Position numbers and translations under genes: made by a program
The notes under the pieces: model-generated
Seen by the model: only the letters and a program-made list of their open reading frames with translations
Databases searched by the model: none
What the model was told of the DNA's origin: nothing
Origin: Flavobacterium plurextorum
GTDB taxonomy: Bacteria > Bacteroidota > Bacteroidia > Flavobacteriales > Flavobacteriaceae
NCBI RefSeq assembly: GCF_002217395.1
Contig: NZ_MUHD01000026.1
Coordinates: 1 to 64,000, forward strand
Direction of reading: 5' to 3'
Length of the DNA stretch: 64,000 nucleotides
Shown: in pieces, positions 55,201-62,990 of the stretch
How positions within the stretch are numbered: the stretch's first letter is position 1
Layout: each line of letters opens with the position of its first letter

Positions 55201-55584
55201 AATAAACGGCGGTTGTGTTCCAGGCGGAAATGCTGCTTGAATCCTGTTCGAAAGTGAACTTAATTCGGCTGCAGCCTGCGCCATATTTGTGTTTTCATAA
55301 TAGGTTAATTTCATAATCATTAACCCTTGAATATTTTTGGTCTCTACTGATTTTACACCATTGGCAAAAGGCAGAATGTTGACATAAGTCTTAGCAAAAT
55401 AAGCTTCCATCTGGTCTGGAGTATAACCTCCAAATGGATGCGCAATATAAATAACCGGCAAATTCATTTTTGGCAGAATATCTACCTTAATGTCTTTGAT
55501 GGCACCAATTCCGAAGAAAAATAGACCCGCAACCAATACTAATATGGAGATGGGTTTGCGGAGTGCAAAACGTATTAAATTCAT
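52294..55584 (-). CDS. Efflux RND transporter permease (second system)
   Basis: 1096 residues, about 40 longer than AcrB. The N-terminus MNLIRFALRKPISILVLVAG is typical. In helix 4 the proton-relay motif reads LALAIGILVDESTVTIENI, so Asp-Glu replaces the usual Asp-Asp. An acidic insert after about residue 500 (EITDDEAEFNACGLTPESEK...EDTNQDGKISAFE) contains an EF-hand-like DTNQDGKISAFE stretch. It forms an operon with TolC (12 bases upstream) and the adaptor. The substrate is unknown. Confidence 0.93.
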   Translation of the reverse strand: MNLIRFALRKPISILVLVAGLFFFGIGAIKDIKVDILPKMNLPVIYIAHPFGGYTPDQMEAYFAKTYVNILPFANGVKSVETKNIQGLMIMKLTYYENTNMAQAAAELSSLSNRIQAAFPPGTQPPFIIRFDASSLPIGQLVLSSKIRSNNELQDLANVYVRASFTSIPGLLSPAPFGGSPRTIEVNVDPDLLRSHNMTPDQIVEAIRVNNQTAPSGNVRMGDKNYITPTNNTIKEVKDFENIPLFKGSVQNLKLGDVATVKDGADITQGYALVNGKRSVYISIAKAGDASTWDVVQKLKAELPKIQSTLPEDVKLSYEFDQSVYVINSVKSLITEGIIGAVLTGLMVLLFLGDKRAALIVILTIPISIISGVLFLKLFGQTINLMSLSGLALAIGILVDESTVTIENIHQHLDMGKPKALAIWDACQEIALPKLLILLCILAVFAPAFTMVGIPGALFLPLALAIGFSMVISFLLSQTFVPVMANWLMKAHPKHEHTPEITDDEAEFNACGLTPESEKDLISQKKVMVEREDTNQDGKISAFERFRIRFMRTLDRLFVHKKATSIVYLVSATVLAVVLLTFIGKDVFPKVNSSQFQLRLRAPDGTRLERTEEQAVIVLKELKKMVGPEHIGISSVYVGQHPSLFSINPIYLFMAGSHEAVFQVSLKDYHVDMDDFKDDFRARLKKVLPDTKVSFEPIELTDKVLSQGSPTPIEIRIAGKDKKRNELYANQIVDKLKAISYFRDVQIGQPIHYPAMNIDIDRTRAAELGVDMNDISRSLVASTSSSRYTEKNMWVDERAGLSYNVQVQVPLNQMKSKTDMGEIPLLKNSLRPVLSDVAKITPGFVSGENDNLGAMPYITVTANINQTDLGTAAKDVSATIKSLGELPRGLFINPIGLSKVLEETLSSLQVGLLVAIFVIFLMLAANFQSFKVSLVILTTVPAVVLGALIMLTLTGSTLNLQSYMGIIMSVGVSIANAVLLVTNAEQLRKINGNALESAREAAALRLRPIIMTSVAMIAGMLPMAIGHGEGGDQVSPLGRAVIGGLLFSTFAVLLILPQIFAWAQEKASTQSVSLDPEDEESIHYISSLNKSKVGKS

Positions 55585-55596
55585 TAGGATCTATAA

Positions 55597-56982
55597 TTAA
55601 AATTCATTTATAAATAAGTCAAAATTGCCTGTTGCAGCCACTTTCAATAAATACGACTGCCATACATTATTATTGACAATATCACGATCGATTTCGGCAC
55701 GGTTTAAAGTGTAAATTGTTTGAGTCAAATCTGTTAAATCCGTTAAACCATTTTTGTATAAAGTCGATTTTTGAATGTAAGCTCTTTTTGCCGCATCGAC
55801 CTGAATTGGAGCTTCGATATAATTATCCATGGTAATTTTGATCTTATCTTCGGCAAATGTCAATTGCGATTTCAATTCTCGATCAGCCTGATTATATTCT
55901 TCCTGTAAAGCTTGCGAAACAAATTTTTGAGCGCTCACTTGTTTACTGGATCTGAAAGGAGTAGTTAAATTCCATGTAATTCCAATTCCAACCAAATAAT
56001 TGCTTCGATCCGGATTTACACCATCCCAATAATTTCTGCTAAAAGCATGTTGGTCTGTTGCATAACTATTATCAAATCCTGAAGCTCTGGTTTGTAAAAC
56101 ACCAAAAGCACTCATAGTTGGGTAATAAAAACGTTTGTATAATTTTACCTGCTGATTGCTGTAATCGATTTTGGTTTTATAAAATTGCAATAAAGGATGA
56201 AGACTGTCTGTTGCAGTATTTTCTTTTACAAGTTCTCTCGGAATTTGAGTTACAAAAAGGGTATCTGCAGCAAAATCCTGAGGAGCAACGCCCATTAAAT
56301 CGACCAATTTATTGTTCTGTTCTTTCACGAAATTCTTTGCAAGATTCAAAGCGATTTTTGCTTTCGAAACTTCGGCTGTTGCCAATGTTGAATCTACGCC
56401 TGCTAATAATCCGTTTTTAACCCTTGCAACAGCTGTTTTTTTGAAAACCTCTGCACGGCTTAAATTCTTTTGCTGAGAAATCAATAATCTTTGGCTTGCC
56501 AATAAATTTAAGTAAGCAGCAGAAATTTTGATTTCCTGCTGGAATTTCTCCTGCTCTAAATCTTTTTCTTTGGCTTGAACATCAATTTTAGACAAATTGA
56601 TTTTTTCCTGTGTTTTTCCGAAAGTGAAAAAATCCCAGTTCATGTTGACCAAATAAAGTGCTCCAAATGCCGAATTCCAGTTTTGTTGAGGAAGCGGAAG
56701 TCCAGATGAAGCAACTCCAAGTCCTCCAAAACCATAAAGAGGTCCGTTTTGACCGTTTACAGTTCCGTAATCTTGTTGAGCCGATAAATTTAAGTTAGGC
56801 AGATAATCACGACGAGATTGTTTTAAAGTCTCTTTTGAAGCATTCGTGTAATTGTTTTTTGCTCGAATCGAACCGTAGTTTTCAAGCCCTGTTTTTATTG
56901 CTTCTTTTAAAGACAAGGTTTGAGAGTAACCGATTGAGGCAAAAATCAAGAAAAATAATAAAGTAATTTTTTTGAAATACAT
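55597..56982 (-). CDS. TolC family outer membrane channel (second system)
   Basis: About 461 residues from MYFKKITLLFFLIFASIGYSQ, a signal peptide. The frame is open nine codons more (57009), but the promoter -7 box at 57007-57014 excludes that start. Two outer-membrane-efflux repeats are visible (SLKEAIKTGLENYGSIRAKN; NLAKNFVKEQNNKLVDLMGV). No lipobox. First gene of the operon. Confidence 0.92.
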   Translation of the reverse strand: MYFKKITLLFFLIFASIGYSQTLSLKEAIKTGLENYGSIRAKNNYTNASKETLKQSRRDYLPNLNLSAQQDYGTVNGQNGPLYGFGGLGVASSGLPLPQQNWNSAFGALYLVNMNWDFFTFGKTQEKINLSKIDVQAKEKDLEQEKFQQEIKISAAYLNLLASQRLLISQQKNLSRAEVFKKTAVARVKNGLLAGVDSTLATAEVSKAKIALNLAKNFVKEQNNKLVDLMGVAPQDFAADTLFVTQIPRELVKENTATDSLHPLLQFYKTKIDYSNQQVKLYKRFYYPTMSAFGVLQTRASGFDNSYATDQHAFSRNYWDGVNPDRSNYLVGIGITWNLTTPFRSSKQVSAQKFVSQALQEEYNQADRELKSQLTFAEDKIKITMDNYIEAPIQVDAAKRAYIQKSTLYKNGLTDLTDLTQTIYTLNRAEIDRDIVNNNVWQSYLLKVAATGNFDLFINEF

Positions 56983-57006
56983 AAACTCAAGTGTGAAATT
57001 ATAGAA

Positions 57007-57085
57007 CAAATTTATTTACCTTGAACTGATAAAAGTCAGGTTAAGTGATGTACTGCAATTATAAATGACAAATTCAATTGGTCAT
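57007..57085 (-). promoter_or_regulatory. Promoter of the second efflux operon with upstream palindrome
   Basis: On the minus strand TAAATTTG (57007-57014) is an exact -7 box 25 bases before the TolC ATG. About 50 bases upstream of it is a near-perfect 21-base palindrome (57065-57085) with arms ATGAC and GTCAT around AAATT-C-AATTG. This place suits an activator site, most simply for the divergent LytTR regulator. Confidence 0.6.
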
Positions 57086-57144
57086 TTTTACGAAATAATA
57101 ATTAAAATTTTGTCCGTACTTTGTATTCTATTTAAGTTTCAAAA

Positions 57145-58182
57145 ATGAACGAGAAGTTTGACAGTATAGTGGATAATAAATGGTGGCAGGAAATTGCCGT
57201 CGTCGCATTTTCTTTTACCATCTATACGCTAAAAAACGATTGGATGTTGTTTAGTTCTATGGCATCTATTTTAATGGGCATTTTTTTCTACCTGATTCTT
57301 TACCTGCACGCCCAGTTTAATCGTTTTTTTCTTCTTCCAATATTATTCAAAACCCGTCGACCAGTTACCTATATTTTATTAACGCTTTTTGGAGTTGTCG
57401 TTTTCTCAATTGTTTTATACGAGATTACAACCTTAGAGATGTTTAATAAATGCCGTTTGTATCAAAATTCGCATCAACGAAGTTATGTTTATCAACTCGC
57501 AAGCGTTTTGGGAACATTAGTTTGTATTTTGAGTCCGATTATTGTTTTCAAATTTTATAGAATTCATAAAAGAAGAACAGACGAAGCGCTGCTTTTTAAT
57601 CAAATGCAGTTGAATTCTTTGAAAGGACAATTGAACCCGCATTTTTTGTTTAATACATTCAATACGCTTTACGGAATTAGTCTGGAGTTTCCAGATAGAA
57701 CGCCGGATTTAATCATGAAAGTTTCGCAGTTAATGCGCTATCAGTTAGAAAGTAACAGCAAACAATGTGTGTCTTTAGAAGATGAATTAGAATTTATAAA
57801 CAGTTATGTTCAGCTAGAAAAAGAACGTGTAGGTTATCGATGTGATGTTACCTATGATTGCAAAATTGATAACGAAAATGCCTATAAAATCTCACCAATG
57901 CTTTTAATTGCATTTATCGAAAATGCATTTAAACATGGTACGTGTGCAATTGAAAAGTGTTTCGTAAGGATTTTTATTACCGTCGAAAAAGGAGATCTTC
58001 ATCTGCATGTTGTAAATTCTATTCCAACGAAGAAAACAGATGTTGTTTCAACGAAAATTGGTTTAAAAAACACAATTGAAAGACTGAATTTGATTTATGG
58101 TAAAAACTATAAACTCGATATTCAAGAAGAAAAGAATACTTATATAGTCGATTTGAAACTGCAGCTGAAAAAGTTTGTGTAA
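57145..58182 (+). CDS. LytS/YehU-type sensor histidine kinase
   Basis: 345 residues. Four membrane segments (residues 15-35, 40-56, 74-92, 117-137) precede the His-kinase domain with the phospho-acceptor His166 in LNPHFLFNTFNTLYG and an ATPase region with the N box LIAFIENAFKHG. Such kinases act with LytTR regulators; the cognate one overlaps its stop by one base. It is divergent from the efflux operon and presumably senses cell-envelope conditions or the pump's substrate. Confidence 0.93.
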   Translation: MNEKFDSIVDNKWWQEIAVVAFSFTIYTLKNDWMLFSSMASILMGIFFYLILYLHAQFNRFFLLPILFKTRRPVTYILLTLFGVVVFSIVLYEITTLEMFNKCRLYQNSHQRSYVYQLASVLGTLVCILSPIIVFKFYRIHKRRTDEALLFNQMQLNSLKGQLNPHFLFNTFNTLYGISLEFPDRTPDLIMKVSQLMRYQLESNSKQCVSLEDELEFINSYVQLEKERVGYRCDVTYDCKIDNENAYKISPMLLIAFIENAFKHGTCAIEKCFVRIFITVEKGDLHLHVVNSIPTKKTDVVSTKIGLKNTIERLNLIYGKNYKLDIQEEKNTYIVDLKLQLKKFV

Positions 58183-58880
58183 TGAAAGATCCAAAAAAAT
58201 GTATAATTGTTGATGATGAGCCGGCAGCACATTATGTTTTGGCGAATTATATTAAACAGAATCCACAGTTAGAATTGGTTTTTCAAGGTTATAATGGTAT
58301 TGAAGCAATGGATTTTCTTAGGGAAAATAAGGTCGATTTGATGTTTCTAGATATTAATATGCCCGAAATTTCAGGAATGGAATTGTTGAAGATAATTCCG
58401 AATCATCCTAAAACTATTTTAACCACCGCTTATTCTGAATTTGCGCTGGAAAGTTATGACTATGGAGTAATTGATTATTTGCTGAAGCCTATTTATTTTC
58501 CAAGATTTCTAAAAGCTGTTGAACGCTTTTTCTCTACAGAAAATATAAAAGGAAAAGAAGAAGAGATTGTTATTGATATTTTGAATGTAAAAGTTGACGG
58601 TTATTTTATTGATATTGAATTGGATCAGCTTTTGTTTGCGCAAAGTTTTGGAAACTACGTAAAACTGCATACTCAAAAGCGAACGTATTTAGCTTCAATC
58701 ACAACAACGGAACTTGAAAAATGCCTGCCGGAAAAGAATTTTATACGAATACACAAATCCTATATTGTTGCTTTGGATAAAGTTGACAGCACCGAAAAAG
58801 ATTTTGTTATGATTAAGAATGAAAAACTTCCAATTGGCATTACCTATAAGAGAGAACTTTCAGATCGTTTAAAAAAGTAA
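58182..58880 (+). CDS. LytTR family response regulator
   Basis: 232 residues. The receiver domain (1-120) has the acidic pair DDE at 11-13, phospho-acceptor Asp57 in FLDINMPEISGMELL, and K102 in YLLKPI. The LytTR DNA-binding domain follows (about 135-232; LLFAQSFGNYVKLHT, NFIRIHKSYIVAL). Start ATG overlaps the kinase stop (TAATG). It probably activates the efflux operon through the palindrome at 57065. Confidence 0.94.
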   Translation: MKDPKKCIIVDDEPAAHYVLANYIKQNPQLELVFQGYNGIEAMDFLRENKVDLMFLDINMPEISGMELLKIIPNHPKTILTTAYSEFALESYDYGVIDYLLKPIYFPRFLKAVERFFSTENIKGKEEEIVIDILNVKVDGYFIDIELDQLLFAQSFGNYVKLHTQKRTYLASITTTELEKCLPEKNFIRIHKSYIVALDKVDSTEKDFVMIKNEKLPIGITYKRELSDRLKK

Positions 58881-58972
58881 AAAATTGTTAATAATATTTT
58901 GTTTAAAGTTTATTAAAAAGTAGTAATTTTAATACGTTAGATTATGGTTTTTTAATTTGAAACTGAGGAATT

Positions 58973-59446
58973 ATGAAAAATATTTTGCTTGTAATGCTCT
59001 TTTTGTACAGTGGTCTATTAATTGGTCAGAACGGAATATCTGAAAATAAGATTGTCACGCCGCCAGAAAAAGTGCTGTTTAATTTTCAAAAAGAATATCC
59101 AAATAAGGAAGCAGTCTGGTCACTCAATTATGTTGGAGATGATGATGATGAGATTAGATACGAAGCAAAATTTAATACAGACAAGAATATTAAATCTCTT
59201 GCAGTTTATGATAATTTAGGAATATTAAAAGCATTTGAACAGCAAATTCCATTAAGTCAATTGCCAGTTAAGGCACAAAATTATTTGAAGAAAAATTATT
59301 CTCCAAAAGCAATAAAAGAAATTGCAGTAGTTGTTGACGATAAGAATATAACGACTTATGAAGTTGGAATAGAAAAAGACGGGAAATTTTATGATCTTGT
59401 TTTTGATAAAAATGGAGGTTTTGATGTCAGCATCGAAAAAAATTAA
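58973..59446 (+). CDS. PepSY-like secreted protein
   Basis: 157 residues. Signal peptide (MKNILLVMLFLYSGLLIGQN). The mature part shows two PepSY-like repeats (VLFNFQKEYPNKEAVWSLNY; LPVKAQNYLKKNYSPKAIKEIAVV). Such proteins in Bacteroidota often go with two-component systems and are induced by envelope stress. It lies 92 bases after the regulator gene, so it may be part of the same regulon. A terminator follows. Confidence 0.85.
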   Translation: MKNILLVMLFLYSGLLIGQNGISENKIVTPPEKVLFNFQKEYPNKEAVWSLNYVGDDDDEIRYEAKFNTDKNIKSLAVYDNLGILKAFEQQIPLSQLPVKAQNYLKKNYSPKAIKEIAVVVDDKNITTYEVGIEKDGKFYDLVFDKNGGFDVSIEKN

Positions 59447-59483
59447 AATGTTTACTTACTAATTCAATTATATTTAGAACGAC

Positions 59484-59519
59484 AAACCCGATAAGATTTT
59501 AAAGCTTATCGGGTTTTGT
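59484..59519 (+). terminator. Intrinsic terminator after the PepSY-like gene
   Basis: AAACCCGATAAG pairs with CTTATCGGGTTT around ATTTTAAAG and is followed by TGTTTT. Confidence 0.85.
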
Positions 59520-59577
59520 TTTTTATTAATTAAAAGAGGGAACTGTATTATAATTTATTTTAGAATTATGAGCTAAA

Positions 59578-60342
59578 CTACAAATTCATACCACCAGAAA
59601 CCTCAATTCGCTGTGCGTTTACCCAGCGTGCATCTTCGGTGCATAAAAAAGCAACTACTCCGCCAATATCGTCTGGAAGACCAACTCTTCCTAATGCCGT
59701 TACTCCTGCTATATTTTTATTTAATTGCTCATTATCACGAACCGCACCGCCGCCAAAATCGGTTTCAATAGCACCGGGAGCAACCACATTTACTTTAATT
59801 TTTCTTTCGCCTAATTCTTTTGCCTGATACTTAGTTAAGGTTTCAACAGCACCTTTCATAGATGCATAAGCGGCATAACCTGGAAATGAAAAGCGGGTTA
59901 AACCAGTTGAAATATTTACGATTCCGCCGCCATCATTCATTACATTCAATGCTTTTTGAGTTAAGAAAAATGGACCTTTAAATTGAATATTTGTCAATTG
60001 ATCAAATTCGGCTTCTGTTGTGGCAATAAATGAATTGTGAATTCCAATTCCGGCATTGTTCACTAAAAAATCGAATTTATCCGTTTTAAAAGCGCTTTTT
60101 AAAGTAGTTTGTACTTCTTTAAAAAAAGAATCAAAAGTTGCAGTATCCGCCACGTTTAACTGAAGTGAAGCTGCTTTTTGACCTAAATTTTCGATTTCTT
60201 TTACAACCAAATCAGCTTCGTCTTTTTTGCTGTTGTAAGTTATAATAACATCAATTCCTTTTTTTGCAATTGCAATTGCCATGTTTTTTCCTAAACCTCT
60301 GCTTCCGCCTGTAACCAGAGCTATTTTTGTTTGTATTGCCAT
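59578..60342 (-). CDS. SDR family oxidoreductase
   Basis: About 254 residues from MAIQTKIALVTGG; the frame is open 21 codons more (60405) but that part is not conserved-looking. The NAD(P) motif is TGGSRGLGK, the structural NNAG follows, and the catalytic Tyr-x-x-x-Lys is YAAYASMKG, here with Y-x-x-M-K spacing (YASMK). It ends WVNAQRIEVSGG. A classical short-chain dehydrogenase, substrate unknown. An AraC regulator gene precedes it on the same strand. Confidence 0.9.
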   Translation of the reverse strand: MAIQTKIALVTGGSRGLGKNMAIAIAKKGIDVIITYNSKKDEADLVVKEIENLGQKAASLQLNVADTATFDSFFKEVQTTLKSAFKTDKFDFLVNNAGIGIHNSFIATTEAEFDQLTNIQFKGPFFLTQKALNVMNDGGGIVNISTGLTRFSFPGYAAYASMKGAVETLTKYQAKELGERKIKVNVVAPGAIETDFGGGAVRDNEQLNKNIAGVTALGRVGLPDDIGGVVAFLCTEDARWVNAQRIEVSGGMNL

Positions 60343-60467
60343 TTTTATATGTGTTTTAAATTGATACTGCAAAGATAGGAGCGGGGCAGATTTGGAGAAT
60401 TGCAAATATCAAAGCAATGTTTGCAAAATTCAAATCAAAGAATATAATTTCTATTTTTTCAAATCCC

Positions 60468-60506
60468 AAACCTGAAACCTGAAACCTGAAACCTGAAACC
60501 TGAAAC
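60468..60506. repeat. Heptamer microsatellite AAACCTG x5.5
   Basis: Five full copies and a partial copy of AAACCTG stand end to end between the AraC gene stop and the SDR gene. Copy number could change by slippage. Its position in the SDR promoter region could make expression variable. Confidence 0.9.
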
Positions 60507-60513
60507 AGAACAA

Positions 60514-61437
60514 CTAACTTCTAAAAGCCAAAGGTGTTAAAGAAGTTTGTTTTTTAAAGAAATTAGAGAAATGAGCTAATTCTTCAAAACCAAGTGAATA
60601 GGCAATTTCAGATACATTCCAGTCTGTTTGTTTTAAAAGAACTTTTGCTTCATTTGTTAATCGCGTACTGATTAATTCAGTTGTGGTTTTTCCTGTATTT
60701 TCTTTTAAAACCTTATTTAAATGGTTGACATGTACAGATAATCGTGCGGCAAAGTCTTTTGCTGTTCTCAATTCTAATCGCTGATGCGGAGATTCTATAG
60801 GGAATTGTCTCTCTAGTAATTCAGCAAATAAGGACGAAACTCGTGCAGCAGAATTGTGTTTAGAATAAAGCGCAGAAATGGGTTGTAATTTTTGACCAAA
60901 ATGAATCAATTCAGCAACATAATTTCTGATTAAATCATATTTGTAGATATAATCAGAGTTGATTTCTTTTTGTATTTTGTTGAAAATCAATTCCGCTTCT
61001 GAAACTTCTTCATCTGAAAGTTGAAAAATAGGATAACCATCTGAAGCAAAAATTGGAAGTTCATCAAGATCAATTCCGCTTTTCTTTTTAGATAGAAACT
61101 CACTGGTAAAAACACAAAACTGTCCCGATTGATTAGTGTCTTGCGGAACATAATTGTATGGAATTTTGGGTGTTGCAAATAACAATCCTTGCTTTTCGAT
61201 TTCGATTATTTTATCAGCATATTCAGCTCTGTTTTTGCCTTTTATCAAGCTTATTTTGTAATAAGCTCTTCTGTCATAAGGCATAACCGATTTTCCTTGC
61301 AAACGATCTAAAAGCTCTTTAATGTCAAAAACATTAAAATGTCCAATCTCTTTTTGAATATCATTAGGTAATAGTGAAGCAGGTTCAACAGCTGAACCTT
61401 CGGTAATATCCTGATAAAAGGAGTCTAGGGATTTCAT
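60514..61437 (-). CDS. AraC family transcriptional regulator
   Basis: About 307 residues from MKSLDSFYQDI; eight codons more are open (61461). The N-terminal sensing domain (1-200) precedes two C-terminal helix-turn-helix motifs (DFAARLSVHVNHLNKVLKENTG; WNVSEIAYSLGFEELAHFSNFFKKQTSLTP). It is probably a local activator of the SDR gene that lies 170 bases downstream. Confidence 0.9.
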   Translation of the reverse strand: MKSLDSFYQDITEGSAVEPASLLPNDIQKEIGHFNVFDIKELLDRLQGKSVMPYDRRAYYKISLIKGKNRAEYADKIIEIEKQGLLFATPKIPYNYVPQDTNQSGQFCVFTSEFLSKKKSGIDLDELPIFASDGYPIFQLSDEEVSEAELIFNKIQKEINSDYIYKYDLIRNYVAELIHFGQKLQPISALYSKHNSAARVSSLFAELLERQFPIESPHQRLELRTAKDFAARLSVHVNHLNKVLKENTGKTTTELISTRLTNEAKVLLKQTDWNVSEIAYSLGFEELAHFSNFFKKQTSLTPLAFRS

Positions 61438-61658
61438 ATCGTGATGAATTGCGAAATTCAAATATACGAAAAATAAAAAGATTGGTTTTTGTTTGTTTCA
61501 AGTTTCAGGTTGTATTGTGATTATCTAAGCGCAATAACGATAGCCATCAGGAGCAGTGTTTTTTCGAAAGGTTCGTAAAACATACACGCATTTTATGTCA
61601 TTTCAAGGAACGCGAAATCACACGCGGGATTCAGTAAAGATTAAAAATTACGGAATAA

Positions 61659-62219
61659 TTAAAACAAACTTCCTTGTACAAACTCAGGTTCTGGATTACC
61701 TCCAAAAGGAAAAGCATCAATTACAAAAAACTGTTTTACTTTGGGATCAAATTCTCTTAGAACAATTTCATTGCATACAAATTGAAGATCAATTTCTGTA
61801 AATAGTTCTGATGCAGTTTTAAGATTTTCGGGTGTTAATCTTCTTCCAATTGATAAATGCGGATTATCACTTTTCTTAAGATTTAAAGACTTTAGTGTTT
61901 CATGAATTTTTTTCATGATTGGCACAAGATTATTTTTTGAATCTTTGGTTACGCCAATAAAAAAAGCACCACTATTTGGGAAAGAATCAAAATGATCTAA
62001 AGATACTTTAAAAGGTGTAAAAGTATCAGAAATTTTAGAAAGCTTTTGTTTGATTGAATCCAATTGAGATTCATCAATTTTGAATTCGCAAATCGTAATG
62101 TGTGCGTCAGAATTACAGCTGTTATACCATTCTATTTTACTTCTTAAAAAGTCTTTTAGCTTTTTAACGGGCTCAACTACTGATTTAGAATAAAATACAA
62201 CTGAATAGGTTTTTTCCAT
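61659..62219 (-). CDS. 2'-5' RNA ligase / cyclic phosphodiesterase family protein
   Basis: 186 residues. The two H-x-T/S-x motifs of the family are HITI (40-43) and HLSI (121-124), at normal spacing. Members act on 2',3'-cyclic or 2'-5' phosphate ends of RNA or on nucleotide second messengers. It has no signal. The next gene upstream on the strand starts 24 bases away. Confidence 0.88.
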   Translation of the reverse strand: MEKTYSVVFYSKSVVEPVKKLKDFLRSKIEWYNSCNSDAHITICEFKIDESQLDSIKQKLSKISDTFTPFKVSLDHFDSFPNSGAFFIGVTKDSKNNLVPIMKKIHETLKSLNLKKSDNPHLSIGRRLTPENLKTASELFTEIDLQFVCNEIVLREFDPKVKQFFVIDAFPFGGNPEPEFVQGSLF

Positions 62220-62243
62220 TTTGAGGCTTTAAATTATGCAAAT

Positions 62244-62558
62244 TTATAGCTTTCCTTTTAAATGTAATCGATGGAGAATTTCAGATTTTAATAAACCGCT
62301 TCCGCCTCCAAAATGCTCAATTACTTCTACTTCAGGCTGTTTTTTTAAGCAAAAAGAAGTGAATTCTTTCTCGATGTGATTCTCGATTCCAGAGCTTAAA
62401 AGTACAATGTCGATTTTATGGTTTAAAAAGTATTCTTGTGCCTCTTTTTCATTGTTGAAAGCAATGGCATTCCAATTTTCATCCGCATTTACAAGGCGAA
62501 GTAAAATGGCTAGAATTTCTTCATTTTTACCTAAGAGTAAGAATTCAAGAGTTTTCAT
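62244..62558 (-). CDS. Small receiver-like hypothetical protein
   Basis: 104 residues. The order FLLLGKNEEILAILLRLVNADENW...DIVLLSSGIENHIEKEF looks like a degenerate CheY-type fold: DIVLLSSG at the place of the phospho-Asp loop lacks the aspartate. It ends SEILHRLHLKGKL. It is in an operon with the 2'-5' RNA ligase-like gene. Confidence 0.68.
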   Translation of the reverse strand: MKTLEFLLLGKNEEILAILLRLVNADENWNAIAFNNEKEAQEYFLNHKIDIVLLSSGIENHIEKEFTSFCLKKQPEVEVIEHFGGGSGLLKSEILHRLHLKGKL

Positions 62559-62749
62559 AATCTTTTATTTAAGTAACAAATTTACGAGTATTACGGCAAT
62601 GCTAACTTAATCTAGGATAAGAAATCAGCATGTTTATTAACTTGTTGCAACATTTTTATTTAGAATTGAGGTTTATTTTTAAATACAACATTTTGAGATA
62701 CAATGATCTAGGGTTTGTTAACATAAAAATAACGTAAAATATTACAAAA
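62559..62749. other. Intergenic region with plus-strand promoter candidate
   Basis: AT-rich. TTTTG (62690-62694) and TAGGGTTTG (62710-62718, one base longer than the ideal TAnnTTTG) are spaced like a Bacteroidota promoter before the small ORF at 62750. Nothing else is seen here. Confidence 0.45.
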
Positions 62750-62923
62750 ATGAGGAAAGCCGTAATAAAATCTAAAAAGACGGCAGTAGATTTGTGTTAT
62801 AGAATTACTGAGATTATTTTTTACTTTTCTATGATTAAACTGTTTTTGGAGAAACTTTTTAAAGGAAAATTAGACAATCCATTTACGTGGACTGCATTGT
62901 ATAAATTTGCAATAATACAATAA
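62750..62923 (+). CDS. Small basic ORF, 57 residues
   Basis: Starts MRKAVIKSKKTAVDLCYRI and continues with a hydrophobic, aromatic stretch (TEIIFYFSMIKLFLEKLF), then GKLDNPFTWTALYKFAIIQ. The basic N-terminus and possible amphipathic or membrane helix would suit a small membrane protein. Support: a promoter-like site upstream and a strong terminator 15 bases after the stop, with no other gene to explain it. No family recognised. Confidence 0.5.
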   Translation: MRKAVIKSKKTAVDLCYRITEIIFYFSMIKLFLEKLFKGKLDNPFTWTALYKFAIIQ

Positions 62924-62937
62924 TGTATAATTTTCTT

Positions 62938-62989
62938 AAGGTTTTTAGATTTGGTTATTAAGTTAACCATATCTAAAAACCTTTTTTTA
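62938..62989. terminator. Strong bidirectional terminator
   Basis: AAGGTTTTTAGAT pairs with ATCTAAAAACCTT, continued inside by TGGTTA/TAACCA, and is followed by a T-run. It separates the 57-residue ORF from the convergent hydrolase gene. Confidence 0.88.
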
Positions 62990-62990
62990 T

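Noticed and set aside
60468..60506. Possible CRISPR-like array
   Set aside because: The repeats are seven bases long without spacers, so it is a microsatellite.
61556..61801. Plus-strand frame of 81 codons
   Set aside because: It covers an extragenic repeat and the antisense of the 2'-5' RNA ligase-like gene's 3' end.
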